A stretch of DNA of 64,000 bases, from assembly GCA_047777475.1 (NCBI GenBank), contig JBKEET010000007.1, forward strand, positions 37,897-101,896, given 5' to 3'. Position 1 is the stretch's first letter; every line of letters starts with the position of its first letter. The translations under genes and the position numbers were made by a program. Source of the stretch: Sutterella sp047777475. Lineage in GTDB: Bacteria; Pseudomonadota; Gammaproteobacteria; Burkholderiales; Burkholderiaceae_F. Below the pieces are notes generated by a model that was not told the origin of the DNA, ran no database searches, and saw nothing but the letters and a program-made list of their open reading frames with translations. Shown here in pieces: positions 8,232-16,430 of this stretch.

Positions 8232-9731
8232 TTATTTCGCCTGCTTGGCACGGGCGGCCATTTCGCGGCCCGCGATGCGGCCGAAGACCGTCGCCGCGCC
8301 GAGCTGCGCACCGCCGGCGTAGTTGTGATAGAAGATGCCGCCCGCGGCGTTGCCGGCTGCATAGAGACCGGGGATGCTGCGGCCGTCGAGGTTCTGGATC
8401 TCGGCCTTGGTGTTGATCAGCGGACCGCCGAAGGTGGCCGTCATGCCGCCCTGGAAGGGCACGGCATAGAACGGGGCCTTGGCAACCGCATGGGGCTTCT
8501 TGTAAGTGCAGGGCGGGTTCATCTCGCCGAGCTTGTTGTTCTTGACGGCGTCGTTGTATTCCTTGACGACCTTCTCGACCTTGTCGGCGGGAAGGTTCAC
8601 CTGCTTGCAGAGCTCGGCGATCGTATCGGCCTTGCCGTACGGGCTGTTGAGGCGGTCGAACTTGGCGATGACCTTGGCGAGCACCGGGCAGTCGGAGTCG
8701 ACGATGACCCAAGCCATGTTGTCGAGCGTCTTCTGGGCGGTCGTGCGGGCCTTGATCACGTAGGTGTTGTTCTCATCCATGAAGCGGACGCCGGAGGTGT
8801 TCACCTGGACGCCCCAGCCGGAGTTGAGGACGTCGGCCGGGTTGACGTGCGTCGAGCCGATGATCGGGCCGCAGTGGAACTGGTCCATGTTGACGAACTT
8901 CGCATAGAGCGGCATGGCGAGCGAAACGTTCTCGCCGGTCGTGGCCTTGGAGCCGCGCAGCACCATGCGCGTGGCCCAGCCGCCGATGTAGCGGTCGACC
9001 ATCTCGGGGTTGGCGGAGAAGCCGCCCGTGGCGATGCAGACGCCGCCCTTGGCCTCAAACGTGACGATGCCGTCCGGCGTGAGGGCCTTGACGCCCGTGA
9101 CGCGGAACTTGTCGTCGTGGAGGAGCTCGATCGCCTTGTGCTGGAACTTGATCTCGATGCCGCGCTTCTGAGCGGCGGCAAGGAGCTTCTGCACGAGCTG
9201 GGAGCCGCCCGTGATGCCTTCGCCGTTGACGCGGCACGTGCGGCCGAGGCGCGGATAGGGCATGACCTTGATCTTGTTGAACTTGACGCCGATGTCCTTC
9301 TGCAGCCAGTTGATGCCGTCGGTGATGTTGTCGGTGTAGGTGCGGTTGAGCGCCTTGTCGCCCATCTGCTTGGAGACGTCCATCATCATGGCGTAGAACT
9401 TGTCGGCCGTGTCGTCGGTGATGCCCTGGGCCTTCTGCACTTCCGTGCCCCAGCCGCAGACCGAGCCGAGCGCGTAAATCGCGTTGCCGTTGGGACGGTC
9501 GCATTTTTCAAGCACGACCACCTTGGCGCCCGCGTCGTGCGCGGCGATGGCGGTCACGAGGCCGGCGGCACCCGCACCGAGAACGACGGCGTCATAAGCG
9601 CCGCCCTTGGCCGCAGTCTGTTCGGCGGCCCGGGCGGTGCCAGCGAGGCCGAGTCCCGCGGCACCCGCAGCGGCGGCGCCGGTGAGCGTTGCCTTGAGCA
9701 TGCCGCGGCGGCTCATATCCATGTTGGACAT
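8232..9731 (-). CDS. Tat-exported FAD-dependent reductase (fumarate reductase/TcuA-like flavoprotein)
   Basis: A 499-residue FAD_binding_2 flavoprotein. The signal is Tat type, with SRRGMLKATLTG then an alanine-rich core ending near ARA-AEQ. The Rossmann motif is DAVVLGAGAAGLVTAIAAHDAG with the ribose-binding end VVLEK. The C-terminal flavin segment reads GLYAAGNAAGGIFYHNYAGG and then VFGRIAG. Exported members of this family pair with small multiheme cytochromes and reduce enoates such as fumarate, urocanate or methacrylate. The GGxFYHNYxGG form, as I remember it, is closer to tricarballylate dehydrogenase (TcuA) and ketosteroid dehydrogenase relatives than to the NRLGGN of fumarate reductases. 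Start chosen at MSNMD, with an AGGAG SD. Substrate is inferred only; see findings. Confidence 0.88.
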   Translation of the reverse strand: MSNMDMSRRGMLKATLTGAAAAGAAGLGLAGTARAAEQTAAKGGAYDAVVLGAGAAGLVTAIAAHDAGAKVVVLEKCDRPNGNAIYALGSVCGWGTEVQKAQGITDDTADKFYAMMMDVSKQMGDKALNRTYTDNITDGINWLQKDIGVKFNKIKVMPYPRLGRTCRVNGEGITGGSQLVQKLLAAAQKRGIEIKFQHKAIELLHDDKFRVTGVKALTPDGIVTFEAKGGVCIATGGFSANPEMVDRYIGGWATRMVLRGSKATTGENVSLAMPLYAKFVNMDQFHCGPIIGSTHVNPADVLNSGWGVQVNTSGVRFMDENNTYVIKARTTAQKTLDNMAWVIVDSDCPVLAKVIAKFDRLNSPYGKADTIAELCKQVNLPADKVEKVVKEYNDAVKNNKLGEMNPPCTYKKPHAVAKAPFYAVPFQGGMTATFGGPLINTKAEIQNLDGRSIPGLYAAGNAAGGIFYHNYAGGAQLGAATVFGRIAGREMAARAKQAK

Positions 9732-9865
9732 ATTTGTCTCCTGTTTGTAAAGCGGGGATGCGCATCCGCCTTTCAAGAAAGGCAGCTGATCGGCGGTCCC
9801 CGAGGTCAAAAGCGTTGTCGCAGTTCGGAAAGAGCCGGACTGAACCGTGTTCTCCGAACCCGAAC

Positions 9866-9910
9866 ATTGTGACCTGCATCGACCACTACGTAGTGGGGAG
9901 GCAGATCAAA
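9866..9910 (-). promoter_or_regulatory. Promoter/operator block of the flavoprotein gene (copy A)
   Basis: On the plus strand the order is ATTGT (9866-9870), 12 nt, perfect palindrome CCACTACGTAGTGG (9883-9896), 8 nt, ATCAAA (9905-9910). Read on the transcribed strand, the complement of ATTGT could be a -10 element (CACAAT). The same arrangement with the same spacing precedes the aconitase gene. Confidence 0.7.
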
Positions 9911-9944
9911 AAGATTGTAGTTCTTCAGTTAGCGGTAAGGAATG

Positions 9945-9982
9945 AAAAATCGGGCGGCTCCCCCTGCGGGGAAAGCCGCCCT
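9945..9982 (-). terminator. Intrinsic terminator of the exported aconitase gene
   Basis: On the minus strand GGGCGGCT pairs with AGCCGCCC around a GC-rich inner stem and is followed by GATTTTTC. It implies that aconitase and flavoprotein are separate transcripts. Confidence 0.85.
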
Positions 9983-10032
9983 GAGGCAGCCCTGCGGCAG
10001 TGATCCGCAAAGCTGCCTCCTGACCCCGGAGG

Positions 10033-12426
10033 TCAGGCCTTCTTCATGGCGTTCAGCGCCGAGCCCGCACGGAACCAGCTGAGCTGCTTCTCGTTGTAGG
10101 AGTGCTGCGCCTCGAAGCGCTCCTTGCTGCCGTCGGCATGCGTGAGCTCGATCGTGACGTGCTTGCCCGGAGCAAGGTCCTTCAGGCCGAGCACCGAGAT
10201 GCGGTCCTTCTCCTTGATGCGGTCGTAGTCGGCCGGGTTCACGAAAGTGAGCGCGAGGATGCCCTGCTTCTTGAGGTTCGACTCGTGGATGCGCGCCAGG
10301 CTCTTGGCGAGCACCACGGCGACGTCGAGGTAGCGGGGCTCCATGGCGGCGTGCTCGCGGCTCGAGCCTTCGCCGTAGTTGTCGTCGCCCACGATCACGG
10401 ACATCTGGTTGTGGTTCTTGTACCAGCGGGCCACATGGGCCGGCGTGTCGTACGTTTTGGTGTCATAGTTCCACGTCTTGCCGGAGACGCCCGTGAACTC
10501 GTTCACGGCGCGCTCGAGCAGGTTGTCCGAGATGCGGTCGATGTTGCCGCGGTAGGGGAGCCACTTGCCGCCCGGGGAGATGTGGTCCGTCGTGCACTTG
10601 CCCTTGGCCTTGATGAGGATCGGCAGCGCAATGAAGTCCTTGCCGTCCCACGGCTTGAAGGGAGTGAGCAGGCGGATGCGCTCCGCGTTGGGCGAGATCG
10701 TGATGTCGATCTTCTTGTAGTCGGGGAGCACGCAGCCGGCCGTCGTGTTGACGAAGCCCTTCGCGGGAAGCTCTTCGCCCTGCGGGGCTTTGAGCGAGAC
10801 GTTCGTGCCCTTGGCGGTGCGGAACGTGCCCTTGAGCGGGTTCCACGTGAGGTCGCCGTTGACGGCCATGGCCATCACCATTTCGGGCGAGGCGAGGAAG
10901 GAGTTCGTCTTCTTGTTGCCGTCGTTGCGGCCCGCGAAGTTGCGGTTGAAGCTCTCGATGATGGTGTTGGCCTCGCCCGACTCGCGGGTGTGGCCGATGG
11001 TGCGCTTCCACTGGCCGATGCAGGGTCCGCACGCGTTGGCGAGCACCGTGGCGTTCGCCTTCTTGAAGACGTCGATGAGGCCGTCGCGCTTGGCGGTTTC
11101 GTAAATGCGCACCGAGCCCGGGACGATCAGGAGCGGCGTCTTGAAGGTGCCTCCCGCGTCGACCACCTGGCGGGCGACGGAAGCGGCGCGCGTGAGGTCT
11201 TCATAGGAAGAATTCGTGCAGGATCCGACGAGCGCGACCTCGATCGCCTGCGGGTAGCCCTTGGCCTTGACCGTCTCAGCGACCTTGGAGATCGGCATCG
11301 CGGCGTCCGGCGAGAACGGGCCGTTGATCTGCGGCTCGAGCTCGGAAAGGTTCAGCTCAACGACGCGGTCGTAGTACTTCTCGGGATGCGCGTAGACGTC
11401 GGCGTCGGCGCGCAGGTCGGCCTTGACGCCGTCGGCGAGGCCGGCAACCGCCCTGCGGCCCGTCGCCGTGAGGTAGCGGGCCATGGCCGCATCGTACGGG
11501 AATACCGTCGAGGTGGCGCCCACTTCGGCGCCCATGTTGCCGATCGTCGCCTTGCCGGTGGCGGAGAGCGTCTCGGCGCCTTCGCCGAAATATTCGAGCA
11601 CGCAGTTCGTGCCGCCCTTGGTGGAGAGGATGCCGGCGAGCTTCAGGATCACGTCCTTCGGCGAGGTCCAGCCCTGCAGGCGGCCGGTGAGCTTGACGCC
11701 GATGATCTTCGGCATCTTCACTTCCCATTCCGTGCCCATCAGGGCGTCGACGAGGTCGGCGCCGCCCACGCCGATCGCGAGCATGCCGAGGCCGCAGGCC
11801 GTGGGCGTGTGCGAGTCGGTGACGAGCATCATGCCGCCCGGGAAGTCGTAGTTCTCGAGGAAGACCTGGTGGCAGATGCCGGAGCCGGCGGGCCAGAAGT
11901 CGAAGCCGTAGCGGCGGGAGACGTCGCGCAGGAACGTGTAGGTCTCGTAGTTGAACTTGTCGGCGACCTTCAGGTCGGGGATGGCGCCCGCGTTGGCGGT
12001 GACGAGGTGGTCGCACACCAGGGCGGCGGGCAGCGCGATGCGCTCCTTGCCGGAGGTGAGGAACTGCAGGATCGCCATCGGGCCGCCGATGTCGTGCGTG
12101 CCGGCGCGGTCGGGCCTGAGCTCGATGTAGTCGGCGCCGCGCTTGAAGTCCTTGAGGCTCTTCGCGTCGTAGAGGTGCGAGAAGATGATCTTCTCGGTGA
12201 GCGTGAGCGGGCGGTCAAGCGTGCCGCGCACCGCCGCAAGGCGCTTCGGATAGTTCTTGTAGAACGCTTCGATCATGTCGAAGTTGCGGATCTTCGCGGT
12301 CTCGCCCGCCGCCTTGGATTCGGTCTGGGCAAAGGCGGGAACCGCGCTCAGCGCGGCCGCCGCAGCGGCGCCCGCGGCTGTCGTCTTCAGCAGCGAGCGG
12401 CGGGTGACGGAAAGCTTGTCGGTCAT
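10033..12426 (-). CDS. Tat-exported aconitate hydratase (aconitase)
   Basis: A 797-residue protein consisting of a Tat signal peptide (TRRSLLKTTAAG, then a hydrophobic alanine-rich core ending ALSAVPAFA-Q) fused in frame to a complete mitochondrial-type aconitase. The [4Fe-4S] ligands are Cys403 in GSCTNSS and Cys466 and Cys469 in NACGPCIGQW. Their spacing (63 and 3) equals that of mitochondrial aconitase (358, 421, 424). Other active-site blocks are present: ALVCDHLV, TDSHTP, GRND and GSSREHAAMEPR. The swivel domain 4 is complete. Known aconitases are cytoplasmic or mitochondrial, interconverting citrate, cis-aconitate and isocitrate. Tat exports folded cofactor proteins, so a periplasmic Fe-S aconitase is plausible. 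ATG is preceded by a GGAG SD region. Confidence 0.93.
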   Translation of the reverse strand: MTDKLSVTRRSLLKTTAAGAAAAAALSAVPAFAQTESKAAGETAKIRNFDMIEAFYKNYPKRLAAVRGTLDRPLTLTEKIIFSHLYDAKSLKDFKRGADYIELRPDRAGTHDIGGPMAILQFLTSGKERIALPAALVCDHLVTANAGAIPDLKVADKFNYETYTFLRDVSRRYGFDFWPAGSGICHQVFLENYDFPGGMMLVTDSHTPTACGLGMLAIGVGGADLVDALMGTEWEVKMPKIIGVKLTGRLQGWTSPKDVILKLAGILSTKGGTNCVLEYFGEGAETLSATGKATIGNMGAEVGATSTVFPYDAAMARYLTATGRRAVAGLADGVKADLRADADVYAHPEKYYDRVVELNLSELEPQINGPFSPDAAMPISKVAETVKAKGYPQAIEVALVGSCTNSSYEDLTRAASVARQVVDAGGTFKTPLLIVPGSVRIYETAKRDGLIDVFKKANATVLANACGPCIGQWKRTIGHTRESGEANTIIESFNRNFAGRNDGNKKTNSFLASPEMVMAMAVNGDLTWNPLKGTFRTAKGTNVSLKAPQGEELPAKGFVNTTAGCVLPDYKKIDITISPNAERIRLLTPFKPWDGKDFIALPILIKAKGKCTTDHISPGGKWLPYRGNIDRISDNLLERAVNEFTGVSGKTWNYDTKTYDTPAHVARWYKNHNQMSVIVGDDNYGEGSSREHAAMEPRYLDVAVVLAKSLARIHESNLKKQGILALTFVNPADYDRIKEKDRISVLGLKDLAPGKHVTIELTHADGSKERFEAQHSYNEKQLSWFRAGSALNAMKKA

Positions 12427-12523
12427 TGTGTGTGTTCTCCGTGTTCAGGGTCTTTTTGTTGCAAAGCGGCAAAAAAGCCGCTTCGCCGCGCCCCGGAGCC
12501 TGTTCTCCGGGAGGACGATGGGG

Positions 12524-12568
12524 ATTGTTCCTCCGGGAGACCACTACGTAGCGGCGTCGAAAATCAAA
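12524..12568 (-). promoter_or_regulatory. Promoter/operator block of the exported aconitase gene (copy B)
   Basis: On the plus strand ATTGT (12524-12528), 12 nt, CCACTACGTAGCGG (12541-12554), 8 nt, ATCAAA (12563-12568). It is the same architecture as copy A at 9866-9910, with one mismatch in the palindrome. It lies about 115 nt upstream of the aconitase start codon. Confidence 0.7.
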
Positions 12569-12702
12569 GACCTGCCGTTTCCAAGGGTTTTCACCAAGGC
12601 GGCGCAAAGCCGCGGACGGCCGGAGAACCTGCGGTTCTGCACAAGAAAGTTTGTCGAAATCCACGTGCCCGAAAGCCGGGAATGCCGCTAAGATAGAAAC
12701 GT

Positions 12703-12719
12703 TATTCTTAAAAAGAATA
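12703..12719. promoter_or_regulatory. Inverted repeat upstream of the FecB-like gene (operator candidate)
   Basis: TATTCTT-AAA-AAGAATA is a perfect 7-bp inverted repeat about 40 nt before the importer start codon. Position suggests control of the metal/siderophore importer; the regulator is unknown. Confidence 0.45.
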
Positions 12720-12758
12720 GCGGTTATCTCATTGTTTATTTGCAGCAAAAACCAAATC

Positions 12759-13835
12759 ATGACTATCTTCAACCGCCGCGCGGCCGCCGTCAGCGCCGCT
12801 GCGCTCAGCGCACTGCTTGCGCTTTCTTCCGATGCCTGGGCTTCCCGCACGATCACCGACCAGATCGGCCGCGAGGTCACCATTCCCGACACGGTGAACC
12901 GTGTCGCCGTGCTCCAGCACCAGACCCTTAACCTTCTCGTGCAGCTCAACGCCGGCGACAAGGTCGTGGGCGTGCTCGCGAGCTGGAAGAAGCAGCTCGG
13001 GCCCGAATTCGAGCGCTTCCTGCCGAGCCTGAAGACGATGCCGATGCCGGGCGACCTCACGTCCGCCTCGGTCGAGAGCCTGCTCGAGCTCAAGCCCGAC
13101 GTCGTCTTCGTTGCCAACTACGCGCCCAAAGACATGATCGACAAGATCCAGGGCGCGGGCATCCCGGTCGTGGCCGTTTCGCTGCGCCGCGACGCCGCCT
13201 CGCAGAAGAACAAGATGAACGCGTCCATGGCCGACGAAGAGACCGTCTACAACGAGGGCCTCAAGGACGGCATCCGCATGATCGCCGACGTCGTCGGCAG
13301 GAAGGCCGAAGCCGAAGACCTCATCTCCTACACCTTCAAGGAGCGCGCCGCCGCCAACGAGCGCGTGAAGAACATCCCGGACGACAAGCGCGTGCGCCTC
13401 TACATGGCCAACCCGAACCTGCAGACTTACGGCTCGGGCAAGTACACGGGCCTCATGATGAAGCACTCGGGCGGCGTCAACGTCGCGGCCGCTACCGTGA
13501 AGGGCGCGCGCCAGGTCTCGATGGAGCAGGTCATCGCCTGGAACCCGGACGTGATCTTCGTGCAGTCGCGCTATCCGCAGGTCTACAAGGAAATCAAGAG
13601 CGATCCGAAGTGGGCGCAGCTTTCCGCCGTCAAGAACGGCCGCGTCTACATGATGCCCGAGTACGCCAAGGCCTGGGGCTATCCGGAACCGGAAGCCATG
13701 GCCGTGGGCGAGCTCTGGATGGCTAAGAAGCTCTATCCGGATCTCTACAAGGACGTCGACGTCGACGCCAAGGCCCAGGCTTATTACAAGCGCTTCTACC
13801 GCGTCGACTGGACGCCGGCGAAGAATGCGCAGTAA
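12759..13835 (+). CDS. Iron-siderophore/cobalamin-type ABC transporter, periplasmic binding protein
   Basis: A 358-residue class III solute-binding protein (FecB/BtuF fold). A signal peptide (FNRRAAAVSAAALSALLAL, cleavage near AWA-S) precedes the standard entry ITDQIGREVTIPDTVNRVAVL. Further family blocks are VESLLELKPDVVFV and VIAWNPDVIFV, and the C-terminal lobe is complete. An Arg-Arg pair in the signal may allow Tat use but lacks the full motif. Start chosen at MTIF, since earlier in-frame codons are not signal-like. It begins an operon with permease and ATPase genes overlapping by a few bases. The ligand (ferric siderophore, heme or corrinoid) cannot be decided. Confidence 0.9.
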   Translation: MTIFNRRAAAVSAAALSALLALSSDAWASRTITDQIGREVTIPDTVNRVAVLQHQTLNLLVQLNAGDKVVGVLASWKKQLGPEFERFLPSLKTMPMPGDLTSASVESLLELKPDVVFVANYAPKDMIDKIQGAGIPVVAVSLRRDAASQKNKMNASMADEETVYNEGLKDGIRMIADVVGRKAEAEDLISYTFKERAAANERVKNIPDDKRVRLYMANPNLQTYGSGKYTGLMMKHSGGVNVAAATVKGARQVSMEQVIAWNPDVIFVQSRYPQVYKEIKSDPKWAQLSAVKNGRVYMMPEYAKAWGYPEPEAMAVGELWMAKKLYPDLYKDVDVDAKAQAYYKRFYRVDWTPAKNAQ

Positions 13836-14832
13836 CGCCGGCTTTGCGCGCCTGCACGCGGCGCTGGCGGTGCTTACGCTCGCCTTCGCCGCGTTCTCGC
13901 TTACCGTCGGGCAGTTCCCGCTGACGCTTCCGCAGGTGGCCGATGCCCTCGCGGCGATGACGCCCGAGGGCTCGCCCGCCAACCAGGTCATCTGGTCGGT
14001 GCGCCTGCCGCGCGTGCTCACCGCGCTTTTCGCGGGCGGCGCGCTCGGCCTGGCGGGCGCATCGCTGCAGGGCGTTTTCCGCAATCCCCTCGTTGATCCG
14101 CACATCATCGGCGTCACCTCGGGCGCGGCTTTCGGCGGCACGCTCGCCATCGTGCTCGGCTTCTCGTCGCCGGCGATGCTGTGCTCGACCTTCGCCTTCG
14201 GCCTCACCGCGCTCGCGCTCGTCTACGGCGTCGCGAAGATGCAGGGCAGGGAGAGCCGGCTCGCGCTCATCCTCTCGGGCATCATCCTGAGCGGCTTCTT
14301 CTCCGCCCTCGTGAGCCTGATGCAGTACATGTCGGACACCGAGGAGGTGCTCCCGAACATCGTCTTCTGGCTGATGGGCAGCTTCGCCACGGCGGACTGG
14401 CAAAAGCTCGCGATGCTCGCCGTGTTCGTGATCGCGGCGGGCGCCGTGATCATCGCGCTCAGGTGGCGCATCAACCTGCTCGCGCTCGACGACGCCGACG
14501 CGAAGGCGCTCGGCGTGAACCCGGGGCCGCTTCGCCTCGCGGTGCTCCTCTCGTGCGCTGTGCTCGTCGCCGCGCAGGTCGCGGTGAGCGGCAGCATCGG
14601 GTGGGTCGGCCTCGTGATCCCCCACATCTCGCGCATGCTCTGCGGAGCGGACCACCGCCGGCTTCTGCCGACGGCTTTCTGGGTCGGCAGCATCTTCATG
14701 ATTGCCGTCGATGACCTGGCGCGCACGCTCACGCAGGCCGAGATTCCGATCGGCATCATCACCGCGCTGCTCGGCGCGCCGATATTCGCGGCCATGCTCA
14801 TCCGCGCACGCCGCAGGGGGACTCCGCTGTGA
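13825..14832 (+). CDS. FecCD-family ABC transporter permease
   Basis: A 335-residue polytopic membrane protein of the FecCD/BtuC type. Diagnostic blocks are SVRLPRVLTALFAGGALGLAG, GVFRNPLVDPHIIGVTSGAAFG, the mid-loop FWLMGSFATADW and the C-terminal coupling region GWVGLVIPHISRML. About ten membrane segments fit. It overlaps the binding-protein gene by 11 bp and the ATPase gene by 4 bp (GTGA), so translation is coupled. Confidence 0.93.
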   Translation: MRSNAGFARLHAALAVLTLAFAAFSLTVGQFPLTLPQVADALAAMTPEGSPANQVIWSVRLPRVLTALFAGGALGLAGASLQGVFRNPLVDPHIIGVTSGAAFGGTLAIVLGFSSPAMLCSTFAFGLTALALVYGVAKMQGRESRLALILSGIILSGFFSALVSLMQYMSDTEEVLPNIVFWLMGSFATADWQKLAMLAVFVIAAGAVIIALRWRINLLALDDADAKALGVNPGPLRLAVLLSCAVLVAAQVAVSGSIGWVGLVIPHISRMLCGADHRRLLPTAFWVGSIFMIAVDDLARTLTQAEIPIGIITALLGAPIFAAMLIRARRRGTPL

Positions 14833-15632
14833 CAACGCCGTCTATTGCTTTTGAAAGCCTTCAGTTCGGGCATACGAAAAAGCCGCTCTTCGAGCCGCTT
14901 ACCATGAACTGCGAGCCGGGCAGCATCTGCGCCGTGCTCGGCGGCAACGGCCGCGGCAAGAGCACGCTCTTGGCCACCGTCACGGGCGTGCTGCGGCCGG
15001 TCTCGGGCAGGGTGGTCGTCACGGGCGGCGCCGCGCTCGTGCCGCAGTCCTTCCGGCCTGCCTTCGGGTGGACGGTGAAGGAAGTCGTTCTCATGGGCCG
15101 CGTCCGCTCGATCGGGCTCTTTTCGCAGCCCAAGCCTGAGGACGAAAGGCGCTGCGAGGAGGCGCTCGAGCAGCTCGGCATCGCCAACCTGGCGGGCAAG
15201 GACTTCTCGCGCCTCTCGGGCGGCCAGCAGCAGCTCGCGCTGATCGCCCGCGCACTGGTGAGCGAGAGCCGCAGCATCCTGCTCGACGAGCCCTGCTCGG
15301 CGCTCGACCTTTCCAACCAGCGCGTGGTCCTGCAGCTCATCGTGAGCCTCTCGCAGAAGGAGGGCCGCACCGTGATCTTCACGACCCACGACCCGACGCA
15401 TGCGCTCGAGGCCGCCGACAAGACGCTGCTGCTCTATCCGGGCGGCAAGTGGACGGCGGGCCCGAGCGACGAGGTCCTCACCGAAGAGAACCTGCACCGC
15501 GCCTACGGCATCACCGTGCGGCGCATCCCCCGCGAAGGGAACGTGCCGGTGCTCGCGCCCGAGTTCAACCTCGATCGTCAGGCGGGAGGAACCCCGCCGC
15601 GAGCAGGTGCTGCCGGCCCTTTGGGCCAGTGA
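14829..15632 (+). CDS. ABC transporter ATP-binding protein of the FecBCD-type importer
   Basis: A 267-residue ATPase starting at a GTG that overlaps the permease stop. Walker A reads GGNGRGKST, the Q-loop glutamine is in VPQSF, the signature is LSGGQQQLALIAR, Walker B is SILLDEPCSALD and the switch histidine is in FTTHD. The last ~20 residues (after VLAPEFNLD) look like a read-through tail that overlaps the convergent ModA-like gene by 68 bp. Confidence 0.93.
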   Translation: MTTPSIAFESLQFGHTKKPLFEPLTMNCEPGSICAVLGGNGRGKSTLLATVTGVLRPVSGRVVVTGGAALVPQSFRPAFGWTVKEVVLMGRVRSIGLFSQPKPEDERRCEEALEQLGIANLAGKDFSRLSGGQQQLALIARALVSESRSILLDEPCSALDLSNQRVVLQLIVSLSQKEGRTVIFTTHDPTHALEAADKTLLLYPGGKWTAGPSDEVLTEENLHRAYGITVRRIPREGNVPVLAPEFNLDRQAGGTPPRAGAAGPLGQ

Positions 15633-16305
15633 TGAAGCCCTCGAGCTTTTCCGCTTCGGGGGTGTCCGCGATGAGCGCCAGCGTATAGCGGCACTCGACA
15701 TTGAACGCTTCAGGGATCTTCACGGCCCTGAAGCGTTTTTTGTCGAGCGAGAGCGCGTTGTGCGCATAGCTCGTGAAGACGTCGCAGCGTCCCTCGCCGA
15801 GCAGCCAGGCCGCCGCGCTCATGCCCGCGGGCGGCTTCGGGGAATTGCGGCCGCCCGCCATCGGGACGGCGCGGGCCTTAAGCAGCGTGCCCAGCCCCGG
15901 CACCGCCTTTTCAGCGCCTTTTGCGAAAAATTCCTGCGCATAGTCGCCGCCCGGGTCGTCTCCCGGAGTCGAGGTGCCGATTTTGAGCGACTCGTCGCTC
16001 AGGAGCGCGACCCAGTCCTTGTTGTCCGTTTTCGGCCCGCGCATCACGACGAGCCCGAGGCGGTCGCGCGCCGCGGTGCGGCAGCGCTTCGCGATGCCGC
16101 CCTTGACGAGCGCTTCGGCGTGCGCGGCGTTCGCGGAAACGAAAAGCGAGCAGGGCTCACCCGCCTCGATGCGGGCGCGAAGCAGCCCCGCCGGCCCGAA
16201 TTCGGCTTCAGCGGGAATGCCGGTCTCGTCCGTAAAGTCCTTCAGCAGCGGTCCGAAGGCGCGGCGAAGGCTGCCCGCGGCGAGCACTTTCAAGGGTTCG
16301 GTCAT
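15565..16305 (-). CDS. ModA-like substrate-binding protein without signal peptide
   Basis: A 246-residue protein with the ModA/type II periplasmic-binding fold: LKVLAAGSLRRAFGPLLKDF, EAEFGPAGLLRARIEAGEP, SLFVSANAAHAEALV and RDRLGLVVMRG. ModA proteins bind molybdate or tungstate in the periplasm. Here the chain begins at once with the first beta strand (MTEPLKVLAAGS), and no signal peptide is encoded upstream in frame. It could be a cytoplasmic oxyanion or organic-acid sensor, or a longer start may exist outside the rules I used. It ends inside the convergent ATPase gene. Confidence 0.75.
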   Translation of the reverse strand: MTEPLKVLAAGSLRRAFGPLLKDFTDETGIPAEAEFGPAGLLRARIEAGEPCSLFVSANAAHAEALVKGGIAKRCRTAARDRLGLVVMRGPKTDNKDWVALLSDESLKIGTSTPGDDPGGDYAQEFFAKGAEKAVPGLGTLLKARAVPMAGGRNSPKPPAGMSAAAWLLGEGRCDVFTSYAHNALSLDKKRFRAVKIPEAFNVECRYTLALIADTPEAEKLEGFITGPKGRQHLLAAGFLPPDDRG

Positions 16306-16430
16306 GGCGAAGCTCCTTAGGAATCAGCATGATGAAAGCGATTTTAGGACGCCCGGCCGCAGGAGGGCGGCACTCGGCTAAAATCCCCAAAAAGCGCCTA
16401 ACGGCGCCGCATCCGCCCGGGCCCCTCTGC

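Noticed and set aside
14223..15701. Long minus-strand frame opposite the ABC importer genes
   Set aside because: Antisense shadow of permease and ATPase genes with no supporting motif.
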